The translations under genes and the position numbers were made by a program. 64,000 bases of DNA from Cellulomonas wangleii (GTDB lineage: Bacteria > Actinomycetota > Actinomycetes > Actinomycetales > Cellulomonadaceae): the NCBI RefSeq assembly GCF_018388445.1, contig NZ_CP074405.1, forward strand, positions 1,860,001 to 1,924,000, in the 5' to 3' direction. This document shows positions 19,675 to 29,827 of the stretch, one piece after another. The notes beneath the pieces are model-generated. The model did not search any database and had not been told where the DNA came from. It worked only from the letters and a program-made list of their open reading frames with translations. Position 1 is the first letter of the stretch. Every line of letters begins with the position of its first letter.

Positions 19675-21552
19675 GTGGGGCTGCTCGAACGCATCTCGTC
19701 GCCGCAGGACGTGCGTCGGCTCACGACGCAGGAGGTCGACGCGCTCGCGGAGGAGATCCGCGAGTTCCTCGTCGACCAGGTCTCGCGCACCGGCGGCCAC
19801 CTCGGCCCGAACCTCGGGGTCGTCGAGCTGTCCATCGCGCTGCACCGCGTCTTCGACTCCCCGCGCGACACGATCGTGTTCGACACCGGGCACCAGGCCT
19901 ACGTGCACAAGCTGCTGACCGGGCGCCAGGACTTCACGTCGCTGCGCCGCCGGGGCGGCATGTCCGGGTACCCCAGCCGCTCCGAGTCCGAGCACGACGT
20001 CGTCGAGAACTCGCACGCGTCCACCGCGCTGTCCTGGGCGGACGGGATCGCCAAGGCACGGCAGCTGCGCGGCGAGTCCGACCGGCACACCGTGGCCGTC
20101 ATCGGTGACGGTGCCCTCACCGGCGGCATGGCCTGGGAGGCGCTCAACAACATCGCCGCGGGCGTCGACCGGCGCCTCGTCATCGTCGTCAACGACAACG
20201 GGCGGTCCTACGCACCGACCATCGGCGGGCTCGCCCAGCACCTCGACTCGCTGCGCACCACACAGGGCTACGAGTCGGTGCTGACGTGGGGCAAGACCAC
20301 CCTGCGCCGCTCCGGGCCGCCCGGGCGCCTGGCCTACGAGGCGCTGCACGGCCTGAAGAAGGGCATCAAGGACGTCGTCGCACCCCAGGGCATGTTCGAG
20401 GACCTGGGGCTGAAGTACATCGGCCCGGTCGACGGGCACGACGAGCAGGCCGTGGAACGTGCGCTGCGCCGGGCGCGGGCGTTCGGCGGGCCGGTGATCG
20501 TCCACGTCATCACCGAGAAGGGCCGCGGGTACACGCCCGCCGAGCAGGACGTGGCCGACCGCTTCCACGCGGTGGGCGTGATCCACCCCGAGACGGGGCT
20601 GCCGCTGGCGCCGTCGCGGTTCGGCTGGACCAGCGTCTTCGCCGACGAGATCGTGCGCGTCGGGCGGCGCCGGCCGGACGTGGTCGCGATCACGGCCGCC
20701 ATGCTGCAGCCGGTGGGCCTCGCCCCGTTCGCCGCGGAGTTCCCGGAGCGGGTCTTCGACGTGGGCATCGCCGAGCAGCACGCCGCGACGTCGGCCGCCG
20801 GCATGGCCTTCGCCGGCCTGCACCCGGTCGTCGCCGTCTACGCGACGTTCCTCAACCGCGCCTTCGACCAGGTGCTCATGGACGTCGCGCTGCACCGCGC
20901 GGGCGTCACGTTCGTGCTCGACCGTGCCGGCATCACGGGCGACGACGGTGCGAGCCACAACGGCATGTGGGACCTGGCCATGCTGTCGATCGTCCCCGGG
21001 CTGCGGCTCGCGGCACCCCGGGACGAGCCGACGCTGCGCGCCGCGCTGCGCCAGGCGGTCGACATCGACGACGCGCCGAGCGTGGTGCGCTACCCCAAGG
21101 GCTCGATGGGCGACCCCGTGCCCGCGATCGAGGACGCCGACGGGGTCGACGTGCTGGCGCGGCACGAGGGCGCGGGCACGCGGGTGCTCGTCGTCGGGAT
21201 CGGCGCCATGGTGTCCACCGCGCTCGCGGTCGGTGAGCTGCTCGCGGCCGACGGCACCGCGGTCACCGTCGTCGACCCGCGCTGGGTGCTGCCCGTGCCG
21301 GCCGCGCTCGTGAAGCTGGTGGGGGACCACGACCACGTCGTCACCCTCGAGGACGGGCTGGTCGACGGTGGCATCGGCGCGCTGCTGGCGCAGCGTGCGC
21401 GGGAGGCGAACGTGCCGACGCCCGTGCAGTCCTTCGGCGTCCCCGCAGTCTTCCTGGAGCACGCGTCGCGCGACGAGGTGATCGACGAGCTGCGGCTCAC
21501 GCCCCACGACGTCGCGGGGGACGTGCTCGCGGCGCTGCGCGCGCGGGGGTGA
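19675..21552 (+). CDS. dxs: 1-deoxy-D-xylulose-5-phosphate synthase
   Basis: 625 residues, the entry enzyme of the MEP isoprenoid pathway: pyruvate plus glyceraldehyde 3-phosphate gives DXP and CO2 with thiamine diphosphate. Visible motifs are [36 protein letters not shown] (His near residue 79), [16 protein letters not shown] (Mg-ThDP site, about 145-160), [20 protein letters not shown] with the activating Glu, and [20 protein letters not shown]. The full transketolase-like three-domain length is present. GTG 19675 follows AAGGAGG (19663-19669). Mycobacterial dxs1 (Rv2682c) lies in the same neighbourhood next to an RNase D-like gene; here pfl and fad genes intervene. Confidence 0.97.
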   Translation: MGLLERISSPQDVRRLTTQEVDALAEEIREFLVDQVSRTGGHLGPNLGVVELSIALHRVFDSPRDTIVFDTGHQAYVHKLLTGRQDFTSLRRRGGMSGYPSRSESEHDVVENSHASTALSWADGIAKARQLRGESDRHTVAVIGDGALTGGMAWEALNNIAAGVDRRLVIVVNDNGRSYAPTIGGLAQHLDSLRTTQGYESVLTWGKTTLRRSGPPGRLAYEALHGLKKGIKDVVAPQGMFEDLGLKYIGPVDGHDEQAVERALRRARAFGGPVIVHVITEKGRGYTPAEQDVADRFHAVGVIHPETGLPLAPSRFGWTSVFADEIVRVGRRRPDVVAITAAMLQPVGLAPFAAEFPERVFDVGIAEQHAATSAAGMAFAGLHPVVAVYATFLNRAFDQVLMDVALHRAGVTFVLDRAGITGDDGASHNGMWDLAMLSIVPGLRLAAPRDEPTLRAALRQAVDIDDAPSVVRYPKGSMGDPVPAIEDADGVDVLARHEGAGTRVLVVGIGAMVSTALAVGELLAADGTAVTVVDPRWVLPVPAALVKLVGDHDHVVTLEDGLVDGGIGALLAQRAREANVPTPVQSFGVPAVFLEHASRDEVIDELRLTPHDVAGDVLAALRARG

Positions 21553-21631
21553 ACCGGCTCGTGTGGTGGGCGTCACCAGTGCCGCCGGGCCGCGGGGACA
21601 GAGGTCCCAAGACATCCCATCATTCCGTCCG

Positions 21632-21637
21632 TAGCGT
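21632..21637 (+). promoter_or_regulatory. -10-like hexamer TAGCGT upstream of pflB
   Basis: TAGCGT lies 33 nt before the pflB ATG and would give a leader of about 26 nt with the GGGAGAG ribosome site. No FNR- or ArcA-like palindrome was recognised in the 118-bp gap after dxs. Confidence 0.35.
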
Positions 21638-21670
21638 CGTCTTCATCGACCCCGACCCAGGGAGAGCCTG

Positions 21671-23941
21671 ATGACCATCACCGCCGCCGCCAGCGACCGC
21701 AGCGACACCGTCGTACCCGCGGCCTGGGAGGGCTTCGTCGCCGGACCGTGGACCGACCACGTCGACGTCCGCGACTTCATCCAGCGCAACTACACGCCCT
21801 ACGAGGGCGACGCCGACTTCCTCGCCGGCCCGACGGCCCGCACCACCGGCATCTGGGGCAAGCTCTCGGAGATGTTCCCGGAGGAGCGCGCGAAGGGCGT
21901 CTACGACGTCGACCCGTCGACCCCGTCCACGATCACGTCGCACGCCCCGGGCTACATCGACGAGACGAACGAGCTGATCGTCGGCCTGCAGACCGACGCG
22001 CCGCTGAAGCGCGCGATCATCCCCAACGGCGGCTGGCGCATGGTCCAGACCTCGCTCGAGACCTACGGGTACGAGGCGCCGCAGGAGATCATCGACATCT
22101 TCACCAAGTACCGCAAGACCCACAACGCCGGGGTCTTCGACGTGTACCCGCCGAACGTGCGCGCCGCCCGCTCGTCGCACATCATCACGGGCCTGCCCGA
22201 CGCGTACGGCCGCGGCCGGATCATCGGTGACTACCGCCGCGTCGCCCTGTACGGCGTCGACCAGCTGATCGCCGCCAAGAAGCTCGAGAAGGCGTCGCTC
22301 GACATGGAGCGCTCGGTCGAGGACGTCATCCGCGACCGCGAGGAGCTCGCCGAGCAGATCCGCGCGCTGGGTGAGCTCAAGGAGATGGCCGCGTCCTACG
22401 GCTACGACATCTCGCAGCCGGCGACCAGCGCCCGCGAGGCCGTGCAGTGGCTGTACTTCGGCTACCTCGCCGCGGTGAAGGAGCAGAACGGCGCCGCGAT
22501 GTCGCTGGGCCGCACCTCCACCTTCCTCGACGTCTACCTGCAGCGTGACCTCGAGGCCGGTGTCCTCACCGAGGAGCAGGCGCAGGAGATCATCGACGAC
22601 TTCGTCATCAAGCTGCGCATCGTCCGGTTCCTGCGCACCCCGGAGTACGACACGCTCTTCTCCGGCGACCCGACGTGGGTGACCGAGTCGATCGGCGGCA
22701 TCGGCGAGGACGGGCGCCCGCTCGTCACGAAGACGTCGTTCCGCTTCCTGCAGACGCTCTACAACCTCGGTCCGGCCCCCGAGCCGAACATGACCGTGTT
22801 CTGGAGCGAGCGGCTGCCCGAGGGCTTCAAGCGGTTCTGCGCGCAGGTCTCCATCGACACCTCCGCGGTGCAGTACGAGTCCGACGAGCTGATCCGCGCC
22901 TCGTGGGGCGACGACGCGGCCATCGCGTGCTGCGTGTCCCCGATGCGGGTCGGCAAGCAGATGCAGTTCTTCGGTGCGCGCGTCAACACCGCCAAGGCGC
23001 TGCTGTACGCCATCAACGGTGGTCGTGACGAGATCACGGGCAAGCAGGTCGCCCCCGTCTCGGCGCCCGTCGAGGGTGACGTGCTCGACTACGACGACGT
23101 GCTCGCCAAGTTCGACAAGACGCTGGACTGGCTGGCGGAGACGTACGTCGACGCGCTGAACTGCGTGCACTACATGCACGACAAGTACGCGTACGAGCGC
23201 ATCGAGATGGCGCTGCACGACCGCACCGTCCTGCGCACGCTCGCCTGCGGGATCGCCGGCCTGTCGGTCGTCACGGACTCGCTGTCGGCGATCAAGTACG
23301 CCAAGGTCACGCCCCTGCGGACGGCCGACGGCCTCATCACCGACTACGTGATCGAGGGCGACTACCCGACCTACGGCAACGACGACGACCGTGCGGACGA
23401 CATCGCCGTGTGGCTCGTGCGGACCTTCATGGAGAAGATCCGCGCGGTGCCCACGTACCGCAACGCGCTGCACACCCAGTCGGTGCTGACGATCACGTCG
23501 AACGTCGTCTACGGCAAGAACACCGGGTCGACCCCCGACGGGCGCAAGCTCGGCGAGCCGTTCGCCCCGGGTGCCAACCCGATGAACGGCCGTGACACCC
23601 ACGGCATGCTCGCCTCCGCGCTGTCGGTCGCCAAGCTGCCGTACTCGGAGTCGCAGGACGGCATCTCGCTCACCTCGTCGATCGTGCCCGCCGGGCTCGG
23701 CCGGACGAAGGACGAGCAGGTGACCAACCTCGTCGGTCTGCTGGACGCCTACGTGCTGTCCTCCGGCTACCACATGAACGTCAACGTGCTGAACCGCGAG
23801 ACGCTCGTGGACGCCATGGAGCACCCGGAGAACTACCCGCAGCTGACGATCCGCGTCTCCGGCTACGCCGTGAACTTCGTGCGGCTCACGCGCGAGCAGC
23901 AGCTCGACGTGCTGTCCCGCACCTTCCACGGCGCGGTCTGA
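21671..23941 (+). CDS. pflB: Formate C-acetyltransferase (pyruvate formate-lyase)
   Basis: 756 residues, a glycyl-radical enzyme: pyruvate plus CoA gives acetyl-CoA and formate in anaerobic mixed-acid fermentation. The catalytic cysteine pair is Cys420-Cys421 in [13 protein letters not shown] and the radical glycine is Gly731 in [12 protein letters not shown], close to E. coli Cys418/419 and Gly734. [30 protein letters not shown] and [20 protein letters not shown] also match. A GGGAGAG ribosome site precedes the ATG. The activase gene follows after 80 bp. This indicates growth with little oxygen; no formate transporter gene is in the window. Confidence 0.98.
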   Translation: MTITAAASDRSDTVVPAAWEGFVAGPWTDHVDVRDFIQRNYTPYEGDADFLAGPTARTTGIWGKLSEMFPEERAKGVYDVDPSTPSTITSHAPGYIDETNELIVGLQTDAPLKRAIIPNGGWRMVQTSLETYGYEAPQEIIDIFTKYRKTHNAGVFDVYPPNVRAARSSHIITGLPDAYGRGRIIGDYRRVALYGVDQLIAAKKLEKASLDMERSVEDVIRDREELAEQIRALGELKEMAASYGYDISQPATSAREAVQWLYFGYLAAVKEQNGAAMSLGRTSTFLDVYLQRDLEAGVLTEEQAQEIIDDFVIKLRIVRFLRTPEYDTLFSGDPTWVTESIGGIGEDGRPLVTKTSFRFLQTLYNLGPAPEPNMTVFWSERLPEGFKRFCAQVSIDTSAVQYESDELIRASWGDDAAIACCVSPMRVGKQMQFFGARVNTAKALLYAINGGRDEITGKQVAPVSAPVEGDVLDYDDVLAKFDKTLDWLAETYVDALNCVHYMHDKYAYERIEMALHDRTVLRTLACGIAGLSVVTDSLSAIKYAKVTPLRTADGLITDYVIEGDYPTYGNDDDRADDIAVWLVRTFMEKIRAVPTYRNALHTQSVLTITSNVVYGKNTGSTPDGRKLGEPFAPGANPMNGRDTHGMLASALSVAKLPYSESQDGISLTSSIVPAGLGRTKDEQVTNLVGLLDAYVLSSGYHMNVNVLNRETLVDAMEHPENYPQLTIRVSGYAVNFVRLTREQQLDVLSRTFHGAV

Positions 23942-24021
23942 CCCCCGTGACCCCGGCCCGGCGCGCTGACCGCCGGGCCGGGGTCGCACCCCCCTGCACC
24001 ACCGACCCGTGCGAGGCCCTG

Positions 24022-24906
24022 ATGAGCACCACCGCCGAGCAGACCGGCGCCCCGGTCGTCCCCCTCGGGATGCCGCTCGTCGGCGGCTCGCACACCCGCA
24101 CGCAGGGGCACGGCACCGCCGGGCTGGAGGCCACGGAGGCCGAGCGCGGTGAGCGACTGGCCGCGGTGCGCGAGGGCCGGCTCGGCTCGGTGCACTCGTG
24201 GGAGCTCGTCACCGCGGTCGACGGGCCCGGGACGCGCCTGACGATCTTCCTGTCCGGGTGCCCGCTGCGGTGCCTGTACTGCCACAACCCCGACACCATG
24301 GAGATGCGGCGGGGCACCGACGTCACCGCCGACGAGCTCCTCACGCGCATCGCCCGCTACCGCGGCGTGTTCAAGGCCACCGGCGGCGGCATCACGATCT
24401 CCGGCGGAGAGCCGCTCATGCAGCCCGCGTTCGTGCGGCGCCTCGTGCGCGGCGCGGCCGCGATGGACGTCCCGGTCGCCATCGACACCTCGGGCTTCCT
24501 CGGCGCCCAGGCCACCGACGAGATGCTCGACGACGTCTCGCTCGTCCTGCTGGACGTGAAGTCCGGCCTGCCCGAGACGTACAAGCGGGCCACCGGCCGC
24601 GAGCTGCAGCCGACGCTGGACTTCGGCCGCCGGCTCGCCGCACGCGGCAACCGCATGTGGATCCGGTTCGTGCTCGTGCCCGGCCTCACCGACGCGCCCG
24701 AGAACGTCGAGGCCGTCGCCGACTACGTCGCCTCGCTGGGTGAGGCCGTCGAGCGCGTCGAGGTCCTGCCCTTCCACCAGATGGGCCGCGACAAGTGGGC
24801 CGACCTGGGCCTGACGTACGAGCTCGAGGACACCGAGCCGCCCACGCGCGAGGCCACCGAGGCCGTCCGCGACGTCTTCCGCGCCCGGGGCCTGACGACC
24901 TTCTGA
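24022..24906 (+). CDS. pflA: Pyruvate formate-lyase activating enzyme (radical SAM)
   Basis: 294 residues. CPLRCLYCHNP holds the CX3CX2C cluster motif at Cys80, Cys84 and Cys87, and GGGITISGGEPLMQP is the radical-SAM GGE region. It generates a 5-deoxyadenosyl radical to abstract hydrogen from Gly731 of PflB. The N-terminus carries about 45 extra residues relative to E. coli PflA, mostly unstructured. ATG 24022 is chosen; an earlier in-frame start would run into the 80-bp spacer. The ribosome site is weak (GCGAGGC). It is co-transcribed with pflB and ends at a strong hairpin. Confidence 0.96.
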   Translation: MSTTAEQTGAPVVPLGMPLVGGSHTRTQGHGTAGLEATEAERGERLAAVREGRLGSVHSWELVTAVDGPGTRLTIFLSGCPLRCLYCHNPDTMEMRRGTDVTADELLTRIARYRGVFKATGGGITISGGEPLMQPAFVRRLVRGAAAMDVPVAIDTSGFLGAQATDEMLDDVSLVLLDVKSGLPETYKRATGRELQPTLDFGRRLAARGNRMWIRFVLVPGLTDAPENVEAVADYVASLGEAVERVEVLPFHQMGRDKWADLGLTYELEDTEPPTREATEAVRDVFRARGLTTF

Positions 24907-24920
24907 CACCCCCGCACGGT

Positions 24921-24959
24921 CGGGCTGGACCGACCCCGCGTCGGGGTCGATCCAGCCCG
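24921..24959. terminator. Bidirectional hairpin terminator between pflA and fadB
   Basis: 18-bp arms, 24921-24938 and 24942-24959, with one mismatch (C24930/A24950) and a 3-nt loop CGT. It sits 14 nt after pflA and 6 nt from the end of the convergent fadB-like gene, so it can serve both. Confidence 0.75.
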
Positions 24960-24965
24960 TGCCGG

Positions 24966-27086
24966 TCAGGCGGTGGGCACGTCCGCCAGGCCCTCGGGCA
25001 GCAGGCGGCGGCCCAGGACCTTCTCGCTGTAGCCGGTGCGGTCCAGGTACGGCGTGATGCCGCCGAGGTGGAAGCCCCACCCGGCGCCCAGGATCATGCA
25101 CAGGTCGATCTGCTGCGGGGTCGTCACGACGCCCTCGTCGAGCATGTGGCCGATCTCGACGGCCAGGGCCGTGAGGACGGCGTCGAGCACACCCGCCTCG
25201 TCCAGCGGCGGGTCGAGGGGCTCGACCTCCCGGGCGGCGTCGAAGACGGCCTGCACGGCGGGGTCGACCCGCTTGGGCAGCCCCTTGGCGGGTGCCGGTG
25301 TGACGACGGTCGTGCCGTCGGCGACGAGCTTCTCGAGCCCGGGGGAGCGCGGGAAGCGGTCGCCCAGGTCCTCGCGCAGCGACGTCAGGACGTGCAGCCC
25401 GACGGCGGGACCGACCAGGTCGAACAGCTCGAACGGCGGCATCGGCAGGCCCAGCGGGTCGAGGGCGCGGTCGGCGACCTCGACGGGCGTGCCCTTCTCG
25501 ACGGCGTCCACGATGATGCCCAGCAGCAGCACGAGCAGTCGGTTGACGACGAACCCCGGACGGTCCTTGACCAGGACCGCGGTCTTGCGCAGCTTCGCGG
25601 CGACGGCGAACCCGGTGGCCAGTGCCTCGTCCGAGGTCTGCTCCGCCTTCACCACCTCGACCAGCGGCATCGCCGCGACGGGGTTGAAGAAGTGCAGCCC
25701 GACCACCCGCTCGGGGTGGCGCAGGTCGGCGGCCATCCTCGTGACGGACAGCGCGGACGTGTTCGTCGCGAGCACCGCATCGGGTGCGATGACGTCCTCG
25801 AGCTCGGCGAACACGCGCTTCTTGAGATCCAGCACCTCGGTGACCGCCTCGATGACGAGGTCGCAGTCGGCGAACACGTCGATCGACGTCGAGCCGGTCA
25901 CCTGGGAGGCGATGCGCGCGCCGGTGTCCGCCGGCATGCGGCCGGTCGAGACGAGGCGCTCGACCGAGGAGCGGACGGCGGCCAGCCCCTGCTCGACGCG
26001 GGCCTCGTCGAGGTCCCGCATGACGACCGGGACGCCGAGGCGCTGCGCGAACAGCAGCGCGATCTGGGAGGCCATGAGGCCCGCGCCGACCACGCCGACC
26101 CGCGTGACGCGGCGGGCGAGCGCGGGGTCGGGCGCGCCCGTGGGCTTCTTGCCGCCCTGGACGAGCCCGAACGCGTAGACGCTCGCGCGCATCTCGTCGC
26201 TGAGGATGAGGTCGGCGAGCGCCTCGTCCTCGGCGGCGAACGCGGCGTCCTTGTCGGCGTCCCGCGCGGCGGCCATGAGGTCCAGCGCGCGACCGGGCGC
26301 CGGGCGCGAGCCGTGGACGACGGCGTCGAGCCGGGCGCGGGCCGCGTCGACGACCGCCGACCAGGTCGCGGCGTCGTCGAGCGGGCGGCGCTCGACGGTG
26401 ACGTCCCCGCGCAGCACGCCCGCGGCCCAGCGGACGGACTCCTCGAGGAAGTCCGCGGGGTCGAGGACGACGTCGACGAGCCCGATCGCCGCGGCCTGCG
26501 CCGCGGTGAACGGCTTGTTGGCGGCCGGGCGCGTGAGGACCACCTCGACGGCCTTCTCGATGCCGACGAGCCGGGGCACCAGGTACGCGCCACCCCAGCC
26601 GGGGACGAGCCCGAGGCCGGTCTCCGGCAGGGCCAGGGCGCGCACGTCGGCCGCTGCGGTGCGGTAGTCGCAGTTCAGTGCGACCTCGAACCCGCCGCCC
26701 AGCGCGGCGCCGTTGACGAAGGCGAACGTCGGCACGCCCATCTCACCGAGCAGCCGGTACGCGTCGTGCCCGCCGCGGCCCAGCGCCAGGGCGGCGTCCC
26801 GCGTGCGCACGCCGGCGACCTGCAGCAGGTCGGCGCCGGCGGCGAGGTAGTACGGCTTGCCGGTGACGGCGACGGCGGCGATCTCACCGGCGGCGGCACG
26901 CTCCTGCTGCGTGCGCAGCGCGGCGTGCAGCTCGGCGATGCCCTGCGGGCCGAGCGTCGTCGGCTTGGTGTGGTCGAGCCCGTTGTCGAGGGTGACCAGG
27001 GCGAGCGTGCCGAGGTCGCCGGGCAGGCGGACGTCCCGGACGAGGGCGTGGGTGACGCGCTCGGGGCGCGGCTCGGGCGTGCTCAT
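24966..27086 (-). CDS. fadB: Bifunctional enoyl-CoA hydratase/3-hydroxyacyl-CoA dehydrogenase
   Basis: 706 residues: N-terminal crotonase domain (about 15-230, with AVTGKPYYLAAGADLLQVAG and ALGGGFEVALNCDYR forming the oxyanion hole; ALPETGLGLVPGWGGAYLVPR) joined to a 3-hydroxyacyl-CoA dehydrogenase (NAD site VGVVGAGLMASQIALLFAQ at about 328; HFFNPVAAMPLVEVV with catalytic His; C-terminal 3HCDH repeats). It does two steps of beta-oxidation. ATG 27086 overlaps the thiolase stop by 4 bp, giving a fadA-fadB operon. The reading frame continues upstream inside the thiolase gene antisense-free but out of its frame, and that extension is rejected. Confidence 0.95.
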   Translation of the reverse strand: MSTPEPRPERVTHALVRDVRLPGDLGTLALVTLDNGLDHTKPTTLGPQGIAELHAALRTQQERAAAGEIAAVAVTGKPYYLAAGADLLQVAGVRTRDAALALGRGGHDAYRLLGEMGVPTFAFVNGAALGGGFEVALNCDYRTAAADVRALALPETGLGLVPGWGGAYLVPRLVGIEKAVEVVLTRPAANKPFTAAQAAAIGLVDVVLDPADFLEESVRWAAGVLRGDVTVERRPLDDAATWSAVVDAARARLDAVVHGSRPAPGRALDLMAAARDADKDAAFAAEDEALADLILSDEMRASVYAFGLVQGGKKPTGAPDPALARRVTRVGVVGAGLMASQIALLFAQRLGVPVVMRDLDEARVEQGLAAVRSSVERLVSTGRMPADTGARIASQVTGSTSIDVFADCDLVIEAVTEVLDLKKRVFAELEDVIAPDAVLATNTSALSVTRMAADLRHPERVVGLHFFNPVAAMPLVEVVKAEQTSDEALATGFAVAAKLRKTAVLVKDRPGFVVNRLLVLLLGIIVDAVEKGTPVEVADRALDPLGLPMPPFELFDLVGPAVGLHVLTSLREDLGDRFPRSPGLEKLVADGTTVVTPAPAKGLPKRVDPAVQAVFDAAREVEPLDPPLDEAGVLDAVLTALAVEIGHMLDEGVVTTPQQIDLCMILGAGWGFHLGGITPYLDRTGYSEKVLGRRLLPEGLADVPTA

Positions 27087-28321
27087 CGGGCAGCCTCCTC
27101 GGCGGTGAAGTGCGGGTTCTCCCAGATGACGGTGCCGCCCTGCCCGAGTCCGACGCACATGGCGGTGAGGCCGTAGCGGACCTCGGGGTGCTCGGCGAAC
27201 TGCCGCGCGAGCTGGGTCATGAGGCGCACGCCGGACGAGGCGAGCGGGTGGCCGACGGCGATGGCGCCGCCGTACGGGTTGACGCGGGGGTCGTCGTCGG
27301 CGATGCCGAACGCGTCGAGGAAGGACAGGACCTGGACCGCGAAGGCCTCGTTGAGCTCGAACAGACCGATGTCGTCGATGGTGAGGCCGGCGCGCTCGAG
27401 CGCCTTCTGGGTGGAGGGCACCGGGCCCAGGCCCATGACCTCGGGCTCGACGCCGGCGTACGCGAACGACACCAGGCGCATGCGCACCGGCAGGCCGAGC
27501 TCCTCGGCGACGTCCTCCGCGGCGAGCAGGCAGGACGCCGCGCCGTCGGTGAGCGGTGCCGACGTGCCGGCGGTGACGCGGCCGCCGGCACGGAACGGCG
27601 TCGCCAGTCCGGCCAGGCCCTCGAGCGTGGTGCCCGGACGCGGCGGCTCGTCGGCCGTCGCCAGGCCCCAGCCGCGCTCGGGGTCGCGGAGCGCGACGGG
27701 CACGAGGTCGGGGTCGATCTTCCCGGCGGCCAGCGCGGCGGCGTACTTCGCCTGGCTCGCGGCGCCGTACGCGTCGGCGCGCTCCTTGGTGAGCGCGGGG
27801 AACCGGTCGTGCAGGTTCTCGGCCGTCACGCCCATGTTGAGGGCGTCGGCGGCGACGATGCGCTCGGCGAGGAAGCGGGGGTTGGGGTCGGCGTCGAACC
27901 CCATCGGGTGGCGACCCATGTGCTCGACGCCCCCGGCGATCGTCACGTCCTGCGCACCGAAGCCGATGGCCGCGGCGGTGGTCGTCACGGCGGTCATCGC
28001 GCCGGCGCACATGCGGTCGATCGCGAACCCGGGCACGGTCGTCGGCAGCCCGGCCAGCATCGCGACGGTCCGTCCCAGCGTCAGGCCCTGGTCACCCTGC
28101 TGGGTGGTCGCGGCCAGCGCGACGTCGTCGACGCGCTCGGGCGGCAGCTGGGGGTGGCGTCGCAGCAGCTCGCGGACCGTCCGCACGGCGAGGTCGTCGG
28201 CGCGCGTGTGGGCATAGAGCCCGTCCTTGCGGGCGCGGCCGAACGGGGTGCGGACCCCGTCGACGAAGACGACGCGACGGGCGGCAGGCACCCGGGCGTC
28301 GGGACGGGACGTGCTCGGCAT
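27083..28321 (-). CDS. fadA: Acetyl-CoA C-acyltransferase (3-ketoacyl-CoA thiolase)
   Basis: 412 residues of the thiolase fold. Catalytic residues are Cys105 in IDRMCAGAMTAV (acyl-enzyme), the His of GGAIAVGHPLASSG and the Cys of AMCVGLGQGG near the C-terminus. It cleaves 3-ketoacyl-CoA with CoA, completing beta-oxidation with the overlapping fadB-like protein. ATG 28321 has GGAGG 6-10 nt upstream. A palindrome at 28405-28420 in the upstream region is a likely operator. No acyl-CoA dehydrogenase or ligase is in the window. Confidence 0.95.
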   Translation of the reverse strand: MPSTSRPDARVPAARRVVFVDGVRTPFGRARKDGLYAHTRADDLAVRTVRELLRRHPQLPPERVDDVALAATTQQGDQGLTLGRTVAMLAGLPTTVPGFAIDRMCAGAMTAVTTTAAAIGFGAQDVTIAGGVEHMGRHPMGFDADPNPRFLAERIVAADALNMGVTAENLHDRFPALTKERADAYGAASQAKYAAALAAGKIDPDLVPVALRDPERGWGLATADEPPRPGTTLEGLAGLATPFRAGGRVTAGTSAPLTDGAASCLLAAEDVAEELGLPVRMRLVSFAYAGVEPEVMGLGPVPSTQKALERAGLTIDDIGLFELNEAFAVQVLSFLDAFGIADDDPRVNPYGGAIAVGHPLASSGVRLMTQLARQFAEHPEVRYGLTAMCVGLGQGGTVIWENPHFTAEEAAR

Positions 28322-28404
28322 CAGTCCTCCAGGGGGACGGCGGTGTCCGGGGAGCGCGCACGCGCAGTCGCGCGGGCAGGGACCATCGTCCCTGGACAGG
28401 CGAA

Positions 28405-28420
28405 GTTACTCAAGAGTAAC
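28405..28420 (-). promoter_or_regulatory. Palindromic operator GTTACTC-AA-GAGTAAC upstream of fadAB
   Basis: Two 7-bp arms around AA, 84 bp before the fadA ATG and 40 bp from the end of the RNase D-like gene, in an otherwise GC-rich stretch. The form suits a TetR-family fatty-acid repressor, but no regulator gene is adjacent. Confidence 0.55.
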
Positions 28421-28460
28421 CGCGCGGGTGATGCAGATCACGTCCCTCGCGAGGACGTCG

Positions 28461-29720
28461 TCAGGCGGCGGCGAGCGCCGTGGCGAGCGGGCCGGCGAGC
28501 AGCTCGACCTGCCAGGCCCGCGCACCGCCGGCCTGGAGCGTCGCCGCCACGGAGGACTCGTCCAGCGGCTGCGGCGGGGACCAGCACAGCCGGCGCAGCA
28601 GGTCGGGCTGCAGCAGGTTCTCGACCGGCACCGTGTGCTCCAGGGACGCCGCGGTGACGACCCCGCGCGCAGCCGTCAGCCGGCGTGCGGCGGCCGGGTC
28701 CCGGTCGCCCCAGACCCGGGCCGGGGGCGGGCCGTCGCTCGCGGGCCCGCGGGTCGCGGGCAGGTCCGCCTCGGGCAGCGCCATGGCCCGGTCGATCGCC
28801 GACTGCCACAGCGCCGCGCGCCGCCGCGTCCCCTTGCCGGCGAACGCCGGCAGCATCACCAGCTGGCCGACCGTGCGCGGCAGCGCCTGCGCCGCGGCCA
28901 CGATGGCCGCGTCGGGCAGCACCCGTCCCGGCGAGATGTCGCGCTCGCGGGCGTTGCGGTCACGGGTCGCGTACAGCTCGCGGACCACCGCGAGGCGTCG
29001 CGCGTCGCGGACGTTGTGCAGCCCCGACACCCGCCGCCAGGGCTCGACCCGCGGCGCCGGTGGCGGCGCCAGCCGCACCGCCTCGAACTCCTGGCGGGCC
29101 CACTCGGCCTTGCCGGCGACGGCCAGGCGCTCGGCGAGCACCTGGCGGACCTCGACCAGCACCTCGACGTCCAGCGCGGCGTACCGCAGCCACTCCGCCG
29201 GCAGCGGACGGGTGGACCAGTCGACGGCCGAGTGCTCCTTGGCCAGGCCCAGACCCAGCGTGTCGGCCACGACCGCCGCGAGCCCGACTCGCTCCATCCC
29301 GAGCAGCCGCGCGGCCAGCTCGGTGTCGAAGAGGCGGGACGGGCGCAGGTGCTGCTCCGCCAGGCCGGGCAGGTCCTGCGAGGCGGCGTGCAGCACCCAC
29401 TCCACGCCGACGAGGGCGTCGGACAGCGACGAGAGGTCGGGCAGCGCGATCGGGTCGATGAGCGCGGTGCCCGCGTCCTCACGGCGCAGCTGCACCAGGT
29501 AGGTGCGCTGACCGTACCGGTAGCCCGAGGCGCGCTCGGCGTCCACGGCGACCGGCCCGGTGCCCGCCGCGAACGCCGCGACGGTGGCGGCGAGCGCCTC
29601 CGGCGTCGCGACGACCTCGGGAACGCCGTCGGCCGGCTCCAGCAGCGGGACGACGACCGGCGTGGTGACGTCCGGGTGGTCGTCCGCACCCGGCGCGCCC
29701 TGCGGCGCCTCGGCATTCAT
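28461..29720 (-). CDS. rnd: RNase D-like 3-prime exonuclease with HRDC domain
   Basis: 419 residues. The DEDD-y exonuclease domain has VAVDAERASGYRYG (Asp60, Glu62), HAASQDLPGL (Asp116) and LRYAALDVEVL (Tyr180, Asp184). An HRDC domain follows (about 225-310, LATRDRNARERDISPGRVLPDAAIVAAA region), with a C-terminal helical tail. It probably trims structured RNA 3-prime ends, such as tRNA precursors. It is the counterpart of Rv2681, which neighbours dxs1 in mycobacteria. ATG 29720 is chosen because TACGGT ends 7 nt upstream; the longer frame from 29780 is not supported. Confidence 0.92.
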   Translation of the reverse strand: MNAEAPQGAPGADDHPDVTTPVVVPLLEPADGVPEVVATPEALAATVAAFAAGTGPVAVDAERASGYRYGQRTYLVQLRREDAGTALIDPIALPDLSSLSDALVGVEWVLHAASQDLPGLAEQHLRPSRLFDTELAARLLGMERVGLAAVVADTLGLGLAKEHSAVDWSTRPLPAEWLRYAALDVEVLVEVRQVLAERLAVAGKAEWARQEFEAVRLAPPPAPRVEPWRRVSGLHNVRDARRLAVVRELYATRDRNARERDISPGRVLPDAAIVAAAQALPRTVGQLVMLPAFAGKGTRRRAALWQSAIDRAMALPEADLPATRGPASDGPPPARVWGDRDPAAARRLTAARGVVTAASLEHTVPVENLLQPDLLRRLCWSPPQPLDESSVAATLQAGGARAWQVELLAGPLATALAAA

Positions 29721-29727
29721 GACGTCC

Positions 29728-29733
29728 ACCGTA
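29728..29733 (-). promoter_or_regulatory. -10 hexamer TACGGT of leaderless rnd-like gene
   Basis: Minus-strand TACGGT ends 7 nt before ATG 29720, with no ribosome site between. Confidence 0.55.
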
Positions 29734-29827
29734 GGCGACCGCGGGGGTGCGTCCGTGCAGCCGGCGCGCGCGTCGCGCACGGCGCTCCGGGCGGGGTCAC
29801 CCGCGGCCGGTCGTGCGGGTGGCGGCC

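Noticed and set aside
23942..24021. FNR-type or Rex-type binding site controlling pflA separately from pflB
   Set aside because: No palindrome of those types and no -10 hexamer in the 80-bp gap; co-transcription is simpler.
24966..28010. Single 1014-codon frame that could join fadB to sequence inside the thiolase gene
   Set aside because: The N-terminal third is low-complexity Arg-rich sequence in the wrong frame of the thiolase gene. The true start at 27086 overlaps the thiolase stop by 4 bp.
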